Below, in pieces: positions 56,092-63,532 of a stretch of DNA of 64,000 nucleotides. Position 1 is the stretch's first letter. The number at the start of each line of letters is the position of its first letter. A program made the translations under genes and the position numbers. The notes beneath the pieces are model-generated. The model was not told the DNA's origin, ran no database searches, and saw only the letters and a program-made list of their open reading frames with translations. Source of the stretch: Paenibacillus methanolicus (GTDB lineage: Bacteria; Bacillota; Bacilli; Paenibacillales; Paenibacillaceae); contig NZ_VNHS01000004.1 in assembly GCF_008124765.1 (NCBI RefSeq), forward strand, positions 1 to 64,000. The letters are read 5' to 3'.

Positions 56092-57755
56092 CTACATTTC
56101 CAACCAAGGGAACTAAAGGCGTACGATTCGTTTATTATACGGACGCCCCTGTTGATAGCGTTGCTCTAGCAGGGACCTTTAATAATTGGAATGGCGATCG
56201 GAATTACATGAACAGAATGGAGGACGGCACCGGTTGGGAGATTGAGTTGCCGATTCTTAAGGGAAGACATCTCTACAAATTCGTGGTGAATGGGGAAGCG
56301 TGGATCGTAGACCCGCTCAATCCGAGTATATCGGAAGATGCGCAGAATAACTCCGCGATTACCGTAACCGAAGATGGCGACGTGCTCATCCGAACCCATG
56401 AGATTTCAAAAAACAACCCGGGCTATATGTATGAGAACTTTACCGCGCTCTCTAGTCCTGAATGGATTAAAAAATCGGTTATTTATGAGCTTCATCTCCG
56501 TGCGTACACGGAGGCCGGTTTCCGGGGACTTGCTGATAAAATCGACTACTTCAAAGAACTGGGCATCAATACGCTTTGGCTGATGCCGTTCAACGAAGTG
56601 GGGCATGAACGCAGGATTGGTACATACGGCGATCCCTACGCGGTAAAAGATTTCTATTCTATAGACCCGGAATTCGGAACGAAAGAGGATGTATTGTTCT
56701 TTATGCGCAAAGCCCATGAGAACGGGATCCGAGTCATTCTGGATTGGGTCTTGAACCGCGCCAGCGTGGATCATATTCTGACGCAAAGCCATCCGGAGTA
56801 TTTCACGCGTAATGAACAAGGGGAGCTCTACTATGACGTGCCGCTTCGCGAGTATTTTGCCGGACTAGAGTTTAGCAATCGCGACATGAGGAAATACGTC
56901 ATCCAGTCGATGAAATACTGGATTACCGAGTTCGATTTTGACGGCATTCGTTTGGATGATTCGGATATTACGCCGTATGATTTCCTCACCGAGATCAAGC
57001 AAGCCTTGCAGGAAGTCAAAGCGGATCTTATCCTGATCTCTCAGTCTTACGATGAATATCATCATCTTGAATCCTGTGATTTGACCTATAACGGGAATCC
57101 TCGCATACTTATTCGTCAGATGATCGACGGCACGATTACGCAGCATGATTTTATCACGATTTATAACTCGTTCAAGTACAGCTTTCCTAAAAACGCGCTG
57201 AGGATGAATTGGCTGGAGGACAAAGAACAGTCCAGAATCGGCGAGTATTTGGGCGCGGAGCATGCAGCGCCTGCCGCTTCGATCTTACTGACGCTCGAAG
57301 GCGTTCCCCTAGTCATGATGGGACAAGAGTTCAATGAGAATACGCTGTCGACATGGACGTCCTTATTCGATGAATATCAACTCGACTGGGATTCGTTCGA
57401 TACCAGGATGTTCGAGCACTATAAATTCCTGACCCGCCTTCGAACTAGCGAGCCGGCATTCTGGACGGGCGAATTCGAATTCGTACGGAACTCGAATAAT
57501 ATGGCGTTGTCCTACATCAGGCAGCACGAAGGCGTCACGTTCTTGGTTATCGTGAATCTGTCGGCGGAGCCTGCGCGCGTTCAATTCGATCAGGAAACCC
57601 TGGCAGACGAGATGACTAAAGATGAGCGAAATAGGCTCTATCGTACGGGAAGGGACGATCTTCACGCCGAGAGAGAAGGTTCGGCATTATGGGTGGATCG
57701 CTATGAGACGATCATCTACAGAATGGGTGAAAGCATCAAAGGGGGGAGCCTCTAG
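56085..57755 (+). CDS. GH13-like protein with N-terminal CBM48 domain and altered catalytic residues
   Basis: The product is 556 aa, intracellular. A CBM48/glycogen-binding E-set domain (about residues 10-95, AGTFNNWNGDRNYMNRM) precedes a GH13 barrel. The nucleophile Asp291 is kept in GIRLDDSD. The catalytic Glu position, 29 residues later as in neopullulanases, is Gln320 in LILISQSY. The NHD motif is replaced by LED (Asp379). The third-strand His is Arg (VLNRAS). It looks like a non-hydrolytic or altered-chemistry member. The ATG lies within the preceding gene's last 7 nt. Confidence 0.85.
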   Translation: MLTTFPTKGTKGVRFVYYTDAPVDSVALAGTFNNWNGDRNYMNRMEDGTGWEIELPILKGRHLYKFVVNGEAWIVDPLNPSISEDAQNNSAITVTEDGDVLIRTHEISKNNPGYMYENFTALSSPEWIKKSVIYELHLRAYTEAGFRGLADKIDYFKELGINTLWLMPFNEVGHERRIGTYGDPYAVKDFYSIDPEFGTKEDVLFFMRKAHENGIRVILDWVLNRASVDHILTQSHPEYFTRNEQGELYYDVPLREYFAGLEFSNRDMRKYVIQSMKYWITEFDFDGIRLDDSDITPYDFLTEIKQALQEVKADLILISQSYDEYHHLESCDLTYNGNPRILIRQMIDGTITQHDFITIYNSFKYSFPKNALRMNWLEDKEQSRIGEYLGAEHAAPAASILLTLEGVPLVMMGQEFNENTLSTWTSLFDEYQLDWDSFDTRMFEHYKFLTRLRTSEPAFWTGEFEFVRNSNNMALSYIRQHEGVTFLVIVNLSAEPARVQFDQETLADEMTKDERNRLYRTGRDDLHAEREGSALWVDRYETIIYRMGESIKGGSL

Positions 57756-57756
57756 C

Positions 57757-58518
57757 ATGTACCCGCAGTTTGATTTGACCGGCAAGGTTGCCCTGATCAC
57801 GGGAGCTAGCAAAGGGATCGGGTTCGGGCTTGCAAAAGCATTGGCTCACGCTGGCGCGAAGGTTGCCGTTGCGGCAAGAAACCGGGAACAACTCGATCAA
57901 TTAGTATCCGATATCCGGGCTGACGGCGGCGAAGCGGCAGCTTTTACGCTGGATGTTCGGGATGTGAAGGAGATCGACTCGGTCGTCCATCAAGTCATAC
58001 GGCACTTTGGCAGATTAGATATTCTAGTTAACAATGCCGGACTGGGCGACAATCATCCGGCCGTCGAGGTTACGGAAGAAGAGTGGGATAACATGATGGA
58101 TGTGAATCTCAAAGGGTTGTTCTTCTGTTGTCAATCGGCAGGGAAGATCATGCTTGCTCAGGGCTATGGCAAGATCATCAATATGAGCTCGCAGGCGAGC
58201 GTCGTCGGCATCGTCGATCATGCCGTCTACTGCGCCTCCAAGGGCGGGGTTAATCAGCTGACGAAAGTGCTGGCTTTGGAGTGGTCGGCCAAGGGCGTGA
58301 ACGTGAACGCGGTCGGACCCACCTTTACCTACACGCCGGGAAATGCAGAGCGTCTGGATGATCCCGCTTATTTGGAAGGGGTGCTGGCGAGAATACCGAA
58401 CCGGCGTTTGGCTGAGATCAGCGATGTCGCAGGCGCGGTCATCTATCTGGCATCGCCGGCAAGCGACATGGTAACGGGCGTCACGCTCATGGTTGACGGA
58501 GGGTGGACCGCGCAGTAA
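57757..58518 (+). CDS. Short-chain dehydrogenase/reductase
   Basis: The product is 253 aa, classical SDR. The cofactor motif is LITGASKGIGFGLAKALA with the AARNR that favours NADP. NNAG, the catalytic Ser in NMSSQASVVG, YCASKGG (Tyr and Lys) and a C-terminal VTGVTLMVDGGW tail are present. Resemblance is to sugar/polyol dehydrogenases such as gluconate 5-dehydrogenase. The ATG is 1 bp after the previous stop, with GGGGGGAG upstream. It closes the GH13 operon. Confidence 0.92.
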   Translation: MYPQFDLTGKVALITGASKGIGFGLAKALAHAGAKVAVAARNREQLDQLVSDIRADGGEAAAFTLDVRDVKEIDSVVHQVIRHFGRLDILVNNAGLGDNHPAVEVTEEEWDNMMDVNLKGLFFCCQSAGKIMLAQGYGKIINMSSQASVVGIVDHAVYCASKGGVNQLTKVLALEWSAKGVNVNAVGPTFTYTPGNAERLDDPAYLEGVLARIPNRRLAEISDVAGAVIYLASPASDMVTGVTLMVDGGWTAQ

Positions 58519-58522
58519 ACGA

Positions 58523-58556
58523 AGTAAGGGCTCCCGAATGGGTGCCCTTACTTTTT
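58523..58556 (+). terminator. Terminator of the GH13-SDR operon
   Basis: GTAAGGGCTCCC and GGGTGCCCTTAC form a 12-bp stem with a GAAT loop, then Ts. Confidence 0.93.
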
Positions 58557-58572
58557 GCTCGCATCTTAGACA

Positions 58573-59313
58573 TCACGGTACAACCGCTAACTGCTGAACG
58601 CTAAAAACAGCCCGAAAGTCGTTCATATGAACATGATGCTGATAGACGAAGCGATCGACATCCAGAACGATGTCCAAGTCGAGCCCCTTGCGCATAGACT
58701 CAAGCGTCTCATATAACAAGGCGATTTCGTCCTGTTCCAGCTTCATTGGTTTGAAGTAGCCAAGCGAGACGTGCGGCACATAGGGCTTGCGTTCCGGGAA
58801 GATCTTCTCCATCCGGTTGTATAAATCGGTTAATAGCTGGTAATCGCGCTCGGATGCCGGCACATATTTAATACTGACGACATCTTTGCCGCCGGTACTT
58901 GCTCCAAGAGAACGCATCCGAATGCGCTGCCCTCCGTATCGTGCCGCTATGTTCCGAAACTCCGCCGCGATGGCTTCTTCAAGCTGCGCTAAATTCGCCT
59001 GTATGATTTCAATGCCGCCAGACGTGTTGTTGTCATTGCTGAACGCGTGGATCGTCAAATGGAAGGTTTCGGGCACGAGCGGCACGATATGATGCTCCAA
59101 CGCGCCAAGCAGCCGCTCCTGCGCAATCCGGCATTTGTGGCGATCAGAGTCAGATAAGGGGATTACAGAGGTGGCGCCGTAAAATTCGTTCATTTGCCCG
59201 CCCTGCGTAATTTTTCTGGCTAGACTCTCCGACACGACCCATTCCTCCGGTCTTGCACGCCGATCTTGCTCCAGCCGTTTTTCCAGATCGGAAACGTATG
59301 TTTCGTAGTTCAT
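58573..59313 (-). CDS. 2H phosphoesterase / 2'-5' RNA ligase family protein
   Basis: The product is 246 aa. The two HxT/S motifs of the 2H superfamily are seen as TFHLTIHAF and YVPHVSLGYF. The N-terminus (about 60 residues) is helical. Family members hydrolyse or ligate 2',5' or cyclic phosphodiester bonds in RNA or nucleotides; substrate unknown. I chose the ATG at 59313 because GAGGAG sits 7-8 nt upstream; an earlier ATG at 59319 is too close to it. It is convergent with the SDR. Confidence 0.85.
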   Translation of the reverse strand: MNYETYVSDLEKRLEQDRRARPEEWVVSESLARKITQGGQMNEFYGATSVIPLSDSDRHKCRIAQERLLGALEHHIVPLVPETFHLTIHAFSNDNNTSGGIEIIQANLAQLEEAIAAEFRNIAARYGGQRIRMRSLGASTGGKDVVSIKYVPASERDYQLLTDLYNRMEKIFPERKPYVPHVSLGYFKPMKLEQDEIALLYETLESMRKGLDLDIVLDVDRFVYQHHVHMNDFRAVFSVQQLAVVP

Positions 59314-59525
59314 GAGCATTCTCCTCGTCCGCATTCATCGTACAATTTCATGAGCTGTAGATTACCACAGATCGATTCCGCATGCTGTCATCTTTTTGTA
59401 AATGCTGCCGGATCTTCGCGACTACCGGACAAACGTAGTTTTTTTTCTTGTCCACATTTATACCATTCCAAAACCGACTCTATTGCATGTAATGAACGAT
59501 ATCCATCAAAAGGGAGGTTTTGAGA

Positions 59526-59858
59526 ATGGGAAATAGACCCGGAGGACCTGGCGGTTATGACCCCGTTCAGATTCATAACTCCACTCCGTATACTGTGTTT
59601 GGGAGAGTGGAGTATGCATCCATCTTTTGTAGCGACGACAATTATAGCGTAGAGTCCGGCAACACTTGGAGAGCTTCTGGCCGCGGCGTCTGTTTGGTGA
59701 CGAGAATCACCGCAACGGTTAGAACGCCGAGCGGAAATATTGAGGCGGAACCTTACACGTCTTCCGGTACTTCTTTCAGCCAATTTGCCGTTATCCAGGT
59801 AGGGGTAAACCGGTTCCAAGTGACGCGCGTTGTTAGTGCGGCCAAAAAACGCCGATAA
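59526..59858 (+). CDS. Hypothetical beta-rich small protein
   Basis: I do not recognise this 110-aa protein. The first 14 residues are Gly/Pro-rich (MGNRPGGPGGYDP). The rest alternates short hydrophobic and polar residues, as in an all-beta fold: VQIHNSTPYTVFGRVEYAS, CLVTRITATVRTP, FAVIQVGVNRFQVTRVVSA. It has no signal peptide or membrane helix. The ATG has GGGAGG 8 nt upstream and the gene has its own terminator, so it is probably a real, well-translated single gene. Confidence 0.7.
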   Translation: MGNRPGGPGGYDPVQIHNSTPYTVFGRVEYASIFCSDDNYSVESGNTWRASGRGVCLVTRITATVRTPSGNIEAEPYTSSGTSFSQFAVIQVGVNRFQVTRVVSAAKKRR

Positions 59859-59899
59859 AATCCCGAACGGGACATGATCAAGAACAGGTGCCAACCATG

Positions 59900-59935
59900 A
59901 AAAGACGACTGGCCAATAAAGGCCGGTCGTCTTTT
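59900..59935. terminator. Bidirectional terminator between convergent genes
   Basis: AAAAGACGACTGGCC and GGCCGGTCGTCTTTT form a 15-bp stem with one mismatch/wobble and an AATAAA loop, with T/A runs on both sides. Confidence 0.9.
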
Positions 59936-59973
59936 GGCGCAATACAAGAATGAATACGTATCGCGTATATAGC

Positions 59974-60702
59974 TCACTTCTTATACCGTAAAATTCTGCG
60001 ATACATCGCGCGATCTTGTAGGCGTCGAAAAGGGCGCACGTCCGGTCGATAATTGCCTTCGATGATCCAAATCCGGCGGTTGCTGTCGATGCCGATATCG
60101 AACCCGACTTGTCGAAGCTTGGGGTAACGCTCTCCCAGTCGTTGGGCCGCCGATAGCGCGATCCGTTCCGCTTGGACAAGCAAGCGGCGATCTCCGATGC
60201 CAGCTAACTTGAGCGCTTCAATCACGGGCATCGTACGGCTGGCCACATTCGTGACGAGATAGCCTCGCGCCGCCACTTTCGCGTATGAACCCGTTACGGT
60301 CCACGGGGAAGCGGCGCCTTTTTTTCGCTGGGTCATGATCCGAATGTCGAACGGCTTGCGGCGAATTCGAGCAAGGTGCAGACGCCGTTGAACAATATAG
60401 CCGCGACTTCTTTTTTTATGACGGAGCCATTGGAGTACCTTGCCGGTGCCTCTTATGGTCGCCCCGTTGTTTTCGTTCTGAATCCGATAGGCGTTCGCGC
60501 CGTTCCGCCGCATGAACACGATATCCCGTCCGTAACTCCCGTCGCGAGGTTTCAGCACGACGCTTCGGTATTGAAGCAGCATCTTCGACAAAGCCTTCTT
60601 CTGGAGCAACCGTGTTTCCGGCAACCGTCCGGCGAGCGAGGACCTGTTGCGAAGGATGCGATATTGCAACCATTTGTCCTTTTGAATCGACACGGGGATC
60701 AC
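59974..60702 (-). CDS. YheC/YheD family endospore coat-associated ATP-grasp protein
   Basis: The product is about 242 aa, paralogous to the protein at 4341-5123. ATP-grasp features are VVLKPRDGSYGRDIVFM, GYIVQRRLH, FDIRIMTQRK, YLVTNVAS and QVGFDIGID / WIIEGNYRPD. In the last motif the Asn of EVN is kept as EGN. The protein is unusually Arg-rich. The start is a GTG at 60702 with AAAAAGG close by, or a second GTG 9 nt later with better spacing. Confidence 0.85.
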   Translation of the reverse strand: MIPVSIQKDKWLQYRILRNRSSLAGRLPETRLLQKKALSKMLLQYRSVVLKPRDGSYGRDIVFMRRNGANAYRIQNENNGATIRGTGKVLQWLRHKKRSRGYIVQRRLHLARIRRKPFDIRIMTQRKKGAASPWTVTGSYAKVAARGYLVTNVASRTMPVIEALKLAGIGDRRLLVQAERIALSAAQRLGERYPKLRQVGFDIGIDSNRRIWIIEGNYRPDVRPFRRLQDRAMYRRILRYKK

Positions 60703-60782
60703 AGCCTTTTTAACCGTTTACGGTCATTCTAAGGCAAATACGCGATCAGCATAAGCGACTATTCGTCTATATATCCGCAGTG

Positions 60783-61214
60783 TTACATTTCATTATTGTA
60801 CTTAAAGCGATAATAGGTGCCATATCCCACGATGAACAGATAGGCACAAGCCAACAGCACGACCATGGTTAAATCGACAGCCATTAAGGCCATTGCCGTA
60901 ATTAAGGCGCCCAGCACAAAAATCATCATGTCATACGCCTTCGCTTTGGCGCGATTAGCGATGGCCAAGTTACGCTCATCCTTCTGGTCAATCTCTAGCT
61001 GCTTGGCGGCGGCAGGGGCGTTCTTCTTCGCGTACAGGAGCAGGAGTTCTCCCATGCCGTGACCGAACATTCCGCTGCCGATCCCAACGCAGATGTAAGG
61101 CAGCGCGCGCAGCAAGCCTTGCGGATCTTCCATTGTCTTAATGAAGTACAGACCCACCACGAACAGCGCTACGCCCGCAACGGTAAGAAAATAAGGCGAA
61201 ATCGGTTTTTTCAT
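60783..61214 (-). CDS. Four-helix membrane protein paired with an XRE regulator
   Basis: The product is 143 aa with four predicted transmembrane helices in two pairs (about residues 8-25, 36-60, 95-112, 115-132). The hydrophilic loop between them is rich in Lys/Glu/Asp (QLEIDQKDERN). This topology resembles DUF6442-type proteins encoded with small XRE regulators. Function unknown. It overlaps the XRE gene by 4 nt. Confidence 0.75.
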   Translation of the reverse strand: MKKPISPYFLTVAGVALFVVGLYFIKTMEDPQGLLRALPYICVGIGSGMFGHGMGELLLLYAKKNAPAAAKQLEIDQKDERNLAIANRAKAKAYDMMIFVLGALITAMALMAVDLTMVVLLACAYLFIVGYGTYYRFKYNNEM

Positions 61215-61417
61215 GCCTGTTCATCCTCCTCGTAAATAAAAATCTCTTCGATACTCATCCCGAAATACCGAGCAATTTTGAATGCCAAAAGGATGGAGGG
61301 GTTGTAACGTCCGTTTTCCAGCGAACCGATCGTCTGCCTGGACACTTCAAGAGCCGATGCCAATTCTTCTTGCTTAATGCCGCGCTGCTTGCGAATTTCT
61401 TCTAAACGGTTATTCAA
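61211..61417 (-). CDS. Small XRE family transcriptional regulator
   Basis: The product is 68 aa and is almost only a helix-turn-helix: NNRLEEIRKQRGIKQEELAS, ALEVSRQTIGSLENGRYNPS, then FKIARYFGMSIEEIF. I chose the TTG at 61417: AAGGGAG is 8 nt upstream, and the family usually starts at NNRL. The GTG at 61426 overlaps that ribosome site. The site itself lies inside a perfect 44-bp palindrome, suggesting autoregulation. Confidence 0.88.
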   Translation of the reverse strand: MNNRLEEIRKQRGIKQEELASALEVSRQTIGSLENGRYNPSILLAFKIARYFGMSIEEIFIYEEDEQA

Positions 61418-61420
61418 GGC

Positions 61421-61464
61421 GTTCACTCCCTTATGGAAAGCATGCTTTCCATAAGGGAGTGAAC
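61421..61464. promoter_or_regulatory. Perfect 44-bp palindrome over the XRE ribosome site
   Basis: Bases 61421-61442 are the exact reverse complement of 61443-61464, centred on GGAAAGCATGCTTTCC. It contains the XRE gene's AAGGGAG ribosome site. A related dyad, TGTAAAGC-CC-GCTTTCCA, is at 61481-61498. Together they look like paired operators. Confidence 0.85.
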
Positions 61465-61519
61465 CGCGCGGCGCGAGAAATGTAAAGCCCGCTTTCCATT
61501 TCGCAAAGCGAGGACAACG

Positions 61520-61546
61520 AAAAGGCCATCCCGCAAAAGGATGGCC
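61520..61546 (-). terminator. Terminator downstream of the VOC remnant
   Basis: GGCCATCC and GGATGGCC form a perfect 8-bp stem; on the minus strand TTTT follows. It ends transcription coming from the ArsR gene side. Confidence 0.75.
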
Positions 61547-61586
61547 CTAAAATAATCGACCCGGCAATCGGTTTGTGCCGGCAGTC

Positions 61587-61811
61587 TTAAGGTGCCGTTA
61601 TAACCCACCACAAATTACGAAACGGATCTACGAAACCTGCCATTTGACTGCCGTCGTCTTCATCTGTAACGGCCATGACGGATATCGCGCCTGCCTCGAG
61701 CGCATTGGCATAAGTAGCCGCCACATTGCCAGGTGTCCTGCTGCCCCCTAAATCGAGACAAATGCCCTTCCCGATATGCGGAAGGGTATTTGTCACTCCA
61801 TTATTTTGCAA
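61587..61811 (-). pseudogene. VOC-family (glyoxalase/bleomycin-resistance-like) C-terminal remnant
   Basis: About 75 codons resemble only the second half of a PhnB-type VOC protein: ICLDLGG, ATYANALEAGAISVM, then AVTDEDD and GFVDPFRNLWWVI. The N-terminal half and an ATG are missing; the only in-frame start is a TTG. It overlaps the end of the ArsR gene. It is most likely a truncated gene left after a deletion or insertion. Confidence 0.7.
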
Positions 61812-62487
61812 GCCGAAGACCGAATTCGCGATGAAGTCCGTCCATCCCTTCGCTGGTCACCAGGATCGCCCTGCCTTGCGGTACTCGCTCAATCCACTTC
61901 AGCTCGAAAAGCCGATTCGTGATCGCGGCCCCCAGATAGCCCGCCAAGTGATGGCGCCGTTCGCTCCAATCCAAGCACTGCCTGGCATAAAGGCGGCGCT
62001 TATTGGCGTCGTCATCGGTATCTGCTCCCCAAGCCTTCAATCGCTCCACGCCCTTGGCGTGAATCCGATAATCTTGGCCCGACGCCTCCAGCCATCCCAG
62101 CGCAACGAACCGATCGGTAAGCGCGACGCCGACTTCTCCGGCCAGATGATCGTAGCAAGTCCGGCAATGGCGCATCCGCTTCAGTTCATCGGATTCTCGC
62201 AGCGAACGGACCGGCTTGGATGGGGAAATCGCCAGCAGGGCCTCGAGCGCATGCGCGACTTCCCAATTGGCTAGCCGGAAGTACTTGTGCCGGCCATAAC
62301 GCTCATGAACGAGCAGGCCGCCTGCAACCAGCTTCGCTAAGTGAGCGCTTGCCGTCTGAGGCGAAATGCTGGAGGCGCGCGCGAGGTCGTTTGCGGGCAG
62401 CGCTCTTCCCCCAAGCAAACTCATCAGCATCGACAGCCGAGAGGGATCGCCCATTAATTGCGCGGTATCAAGCACGTTCGGATTCAT
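61801..62487 (-). CDS. ArsR family transcriptional regulator
   Basis: The product is 228 aa. The N-terminal winged helix has LMGDPSRLSMLMSLLGGRAL, ISPQTASAHLAKLVAGGLLV and ERYGRHKYFRLAN. A C-terminal ~130-residue extension contains MRHCRTCYDHLAGEVGVALT, with two Cys that could bind metal or sense redox. This long form is common for regulators of adjacent EamA/MFS exporters. The ATG at 62487 has AAGGAG 7 nt upstream. It diverges from the EamA gene, sharing a 90-bp regulatory gap. Confidence 0.9.
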   Translation of the reverse strand: MNPNVLDTAQLMGDPSRLSMLMSLLGGRALPANDLARASSISPQTASAHLAKLVAGGLLVHERYGRHKYFRLANWEVAHALEALLAISPSKPVRSLRESDELKRMRHCRTCYDHLAGEVGVALTDRFVALGWLEASGQDYRIHAKGVERLKAWGADTDDDANKRRLYARQCLDWSERRHHLAGYLGAAITNRLFELKWIERVPQGRAILVTSEGMDGLHREFGLRLAK

Positions 62488-62577
62488 CTTTATTCTCCTT
62501 TGCACCGATCATTCGGCCGCCATCGAAATATGTACATGGTAGCATAAAAGCATCAATCCACGAAAGAGGTCGCATCT

Positions 62578-63444
62578 ATGAATCGTTCGCTGTTCGTACT
62601 CCTTGTGCTGCTTGCCACTTCGCTAATGGGGTCATCTTTTGCGGTCGGCAAAGTCGGCCTTTCTTATGTATCGCCCTTACTGTTGGTAGGAATTCGATTT
62701 GCGCTGGCAGGGGGAATCATGGCGCTTGCGGTCCGGTTGCAAAGACGGCGTTTGCCAGACAATCTGAGGGATTGGACCAAGCTGCTGCTCGTCGGAGCGT
62801 GCCAGACGACAGCGGTTATGGGATGCATATTCTTAAGCATGCGGTCGATTCCAGCCGGAGAGACATCCATCTTAACGTTCATGAATCCGCTGTTCGTCGT
62901 CGTGTTAGGCGTTCTATTCATGCGGCTCCAATATCGGTTCCATCAATGGGCGGGCGTTGTTGTCGGATTCGCGGGCGTTGTCGTTACGCTAGGGTCGCAT
63001 ATGCAATTATCGACGGGTACGCTGCTTGGACTTGGATCGGCCATCGCATGGGCCATCGCGACCTTGCTGGTCAAGAAGTGGGGGAGCGGATTCGATCGTT
63101 GGGTCTTAACCGCCTATCAGATGCTATTCGGAGGCTTGCTGCTGCTGGTCCTCGCATGCAGCATGGAAACGCCGCGGCTGGATTTGAATTGGACATCGCT
63201 GGGGGTCATCTTGTATTTGGCGATCCTAGGCTCCATCGTCCAATTTGCGACGTGGTACTACTTGCTTGCCAAAGGCGACCCCGGAAGAACGAGCGCGTTT
63301 CTATTCTTGGCTCCGTTCTTCGGCGCGCTATCCGGATGGCTTATTCTGGGAGAGGTGATCCGCTGGTACGCGTATGCGGGCGGGCTATTGATTTTCGTCG
63401 GGATATTCCTGGTCAATTGGACGAGCCGCGTGACCAAGAACTAG
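62578..63444 (+). CDS. EamA family (DMT) transporter
   Basis: The product is 288 aa with ten predicted transmembrane helices in two homologous EamA repeats: LLVLLATSLMGSSFAVGKVG in the first, LGLGSAIAWAIATLLVKKWG in the second. PLLLVGIRFALAGGIMAL and FLFLAPFFGALSGWLILGE are typical. Members export amino acids, nucleosides or drugs; the substrate is unknown. The ATG has GAAAGAGG upstream. Probable control is by the divergent ArsR regulator. Confidence 0.92.
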   Translation: MNRSLFVLLVLLATSLMGSSFAVGKVGLSYVSPLLLVGIRFALAGGIMALAVRLQRRRLPDNLRDWTKLLLVGACQTTAVMGCIFLSMRSIPAGETSILTFMNPLFVVVLGVLFMRLQYRFHQWAGVVVGFAGVVVTLGSHMQLSTGTLLGLGSAIAWAIATLLVKKWGSGFDRWVLTAYQMLFGGLLLLVLACSMETPRLDLNWTSLGVILYLAILGSIVQFATWYYLLAKGDPGRTSAFLFLAPFFGALSGWLILGEVIRWYAYAGGLLIFVGIFLVNWTSRVTKN

Positions 63445-63532
63445 CAGATCCCATGGGCAGGTTAATAGGTATGCCGCGATTAAAGGCACCCGCTTGGGTG
63501 CCTGTGTAATTGCGCTTATTCGAATCACCCGG

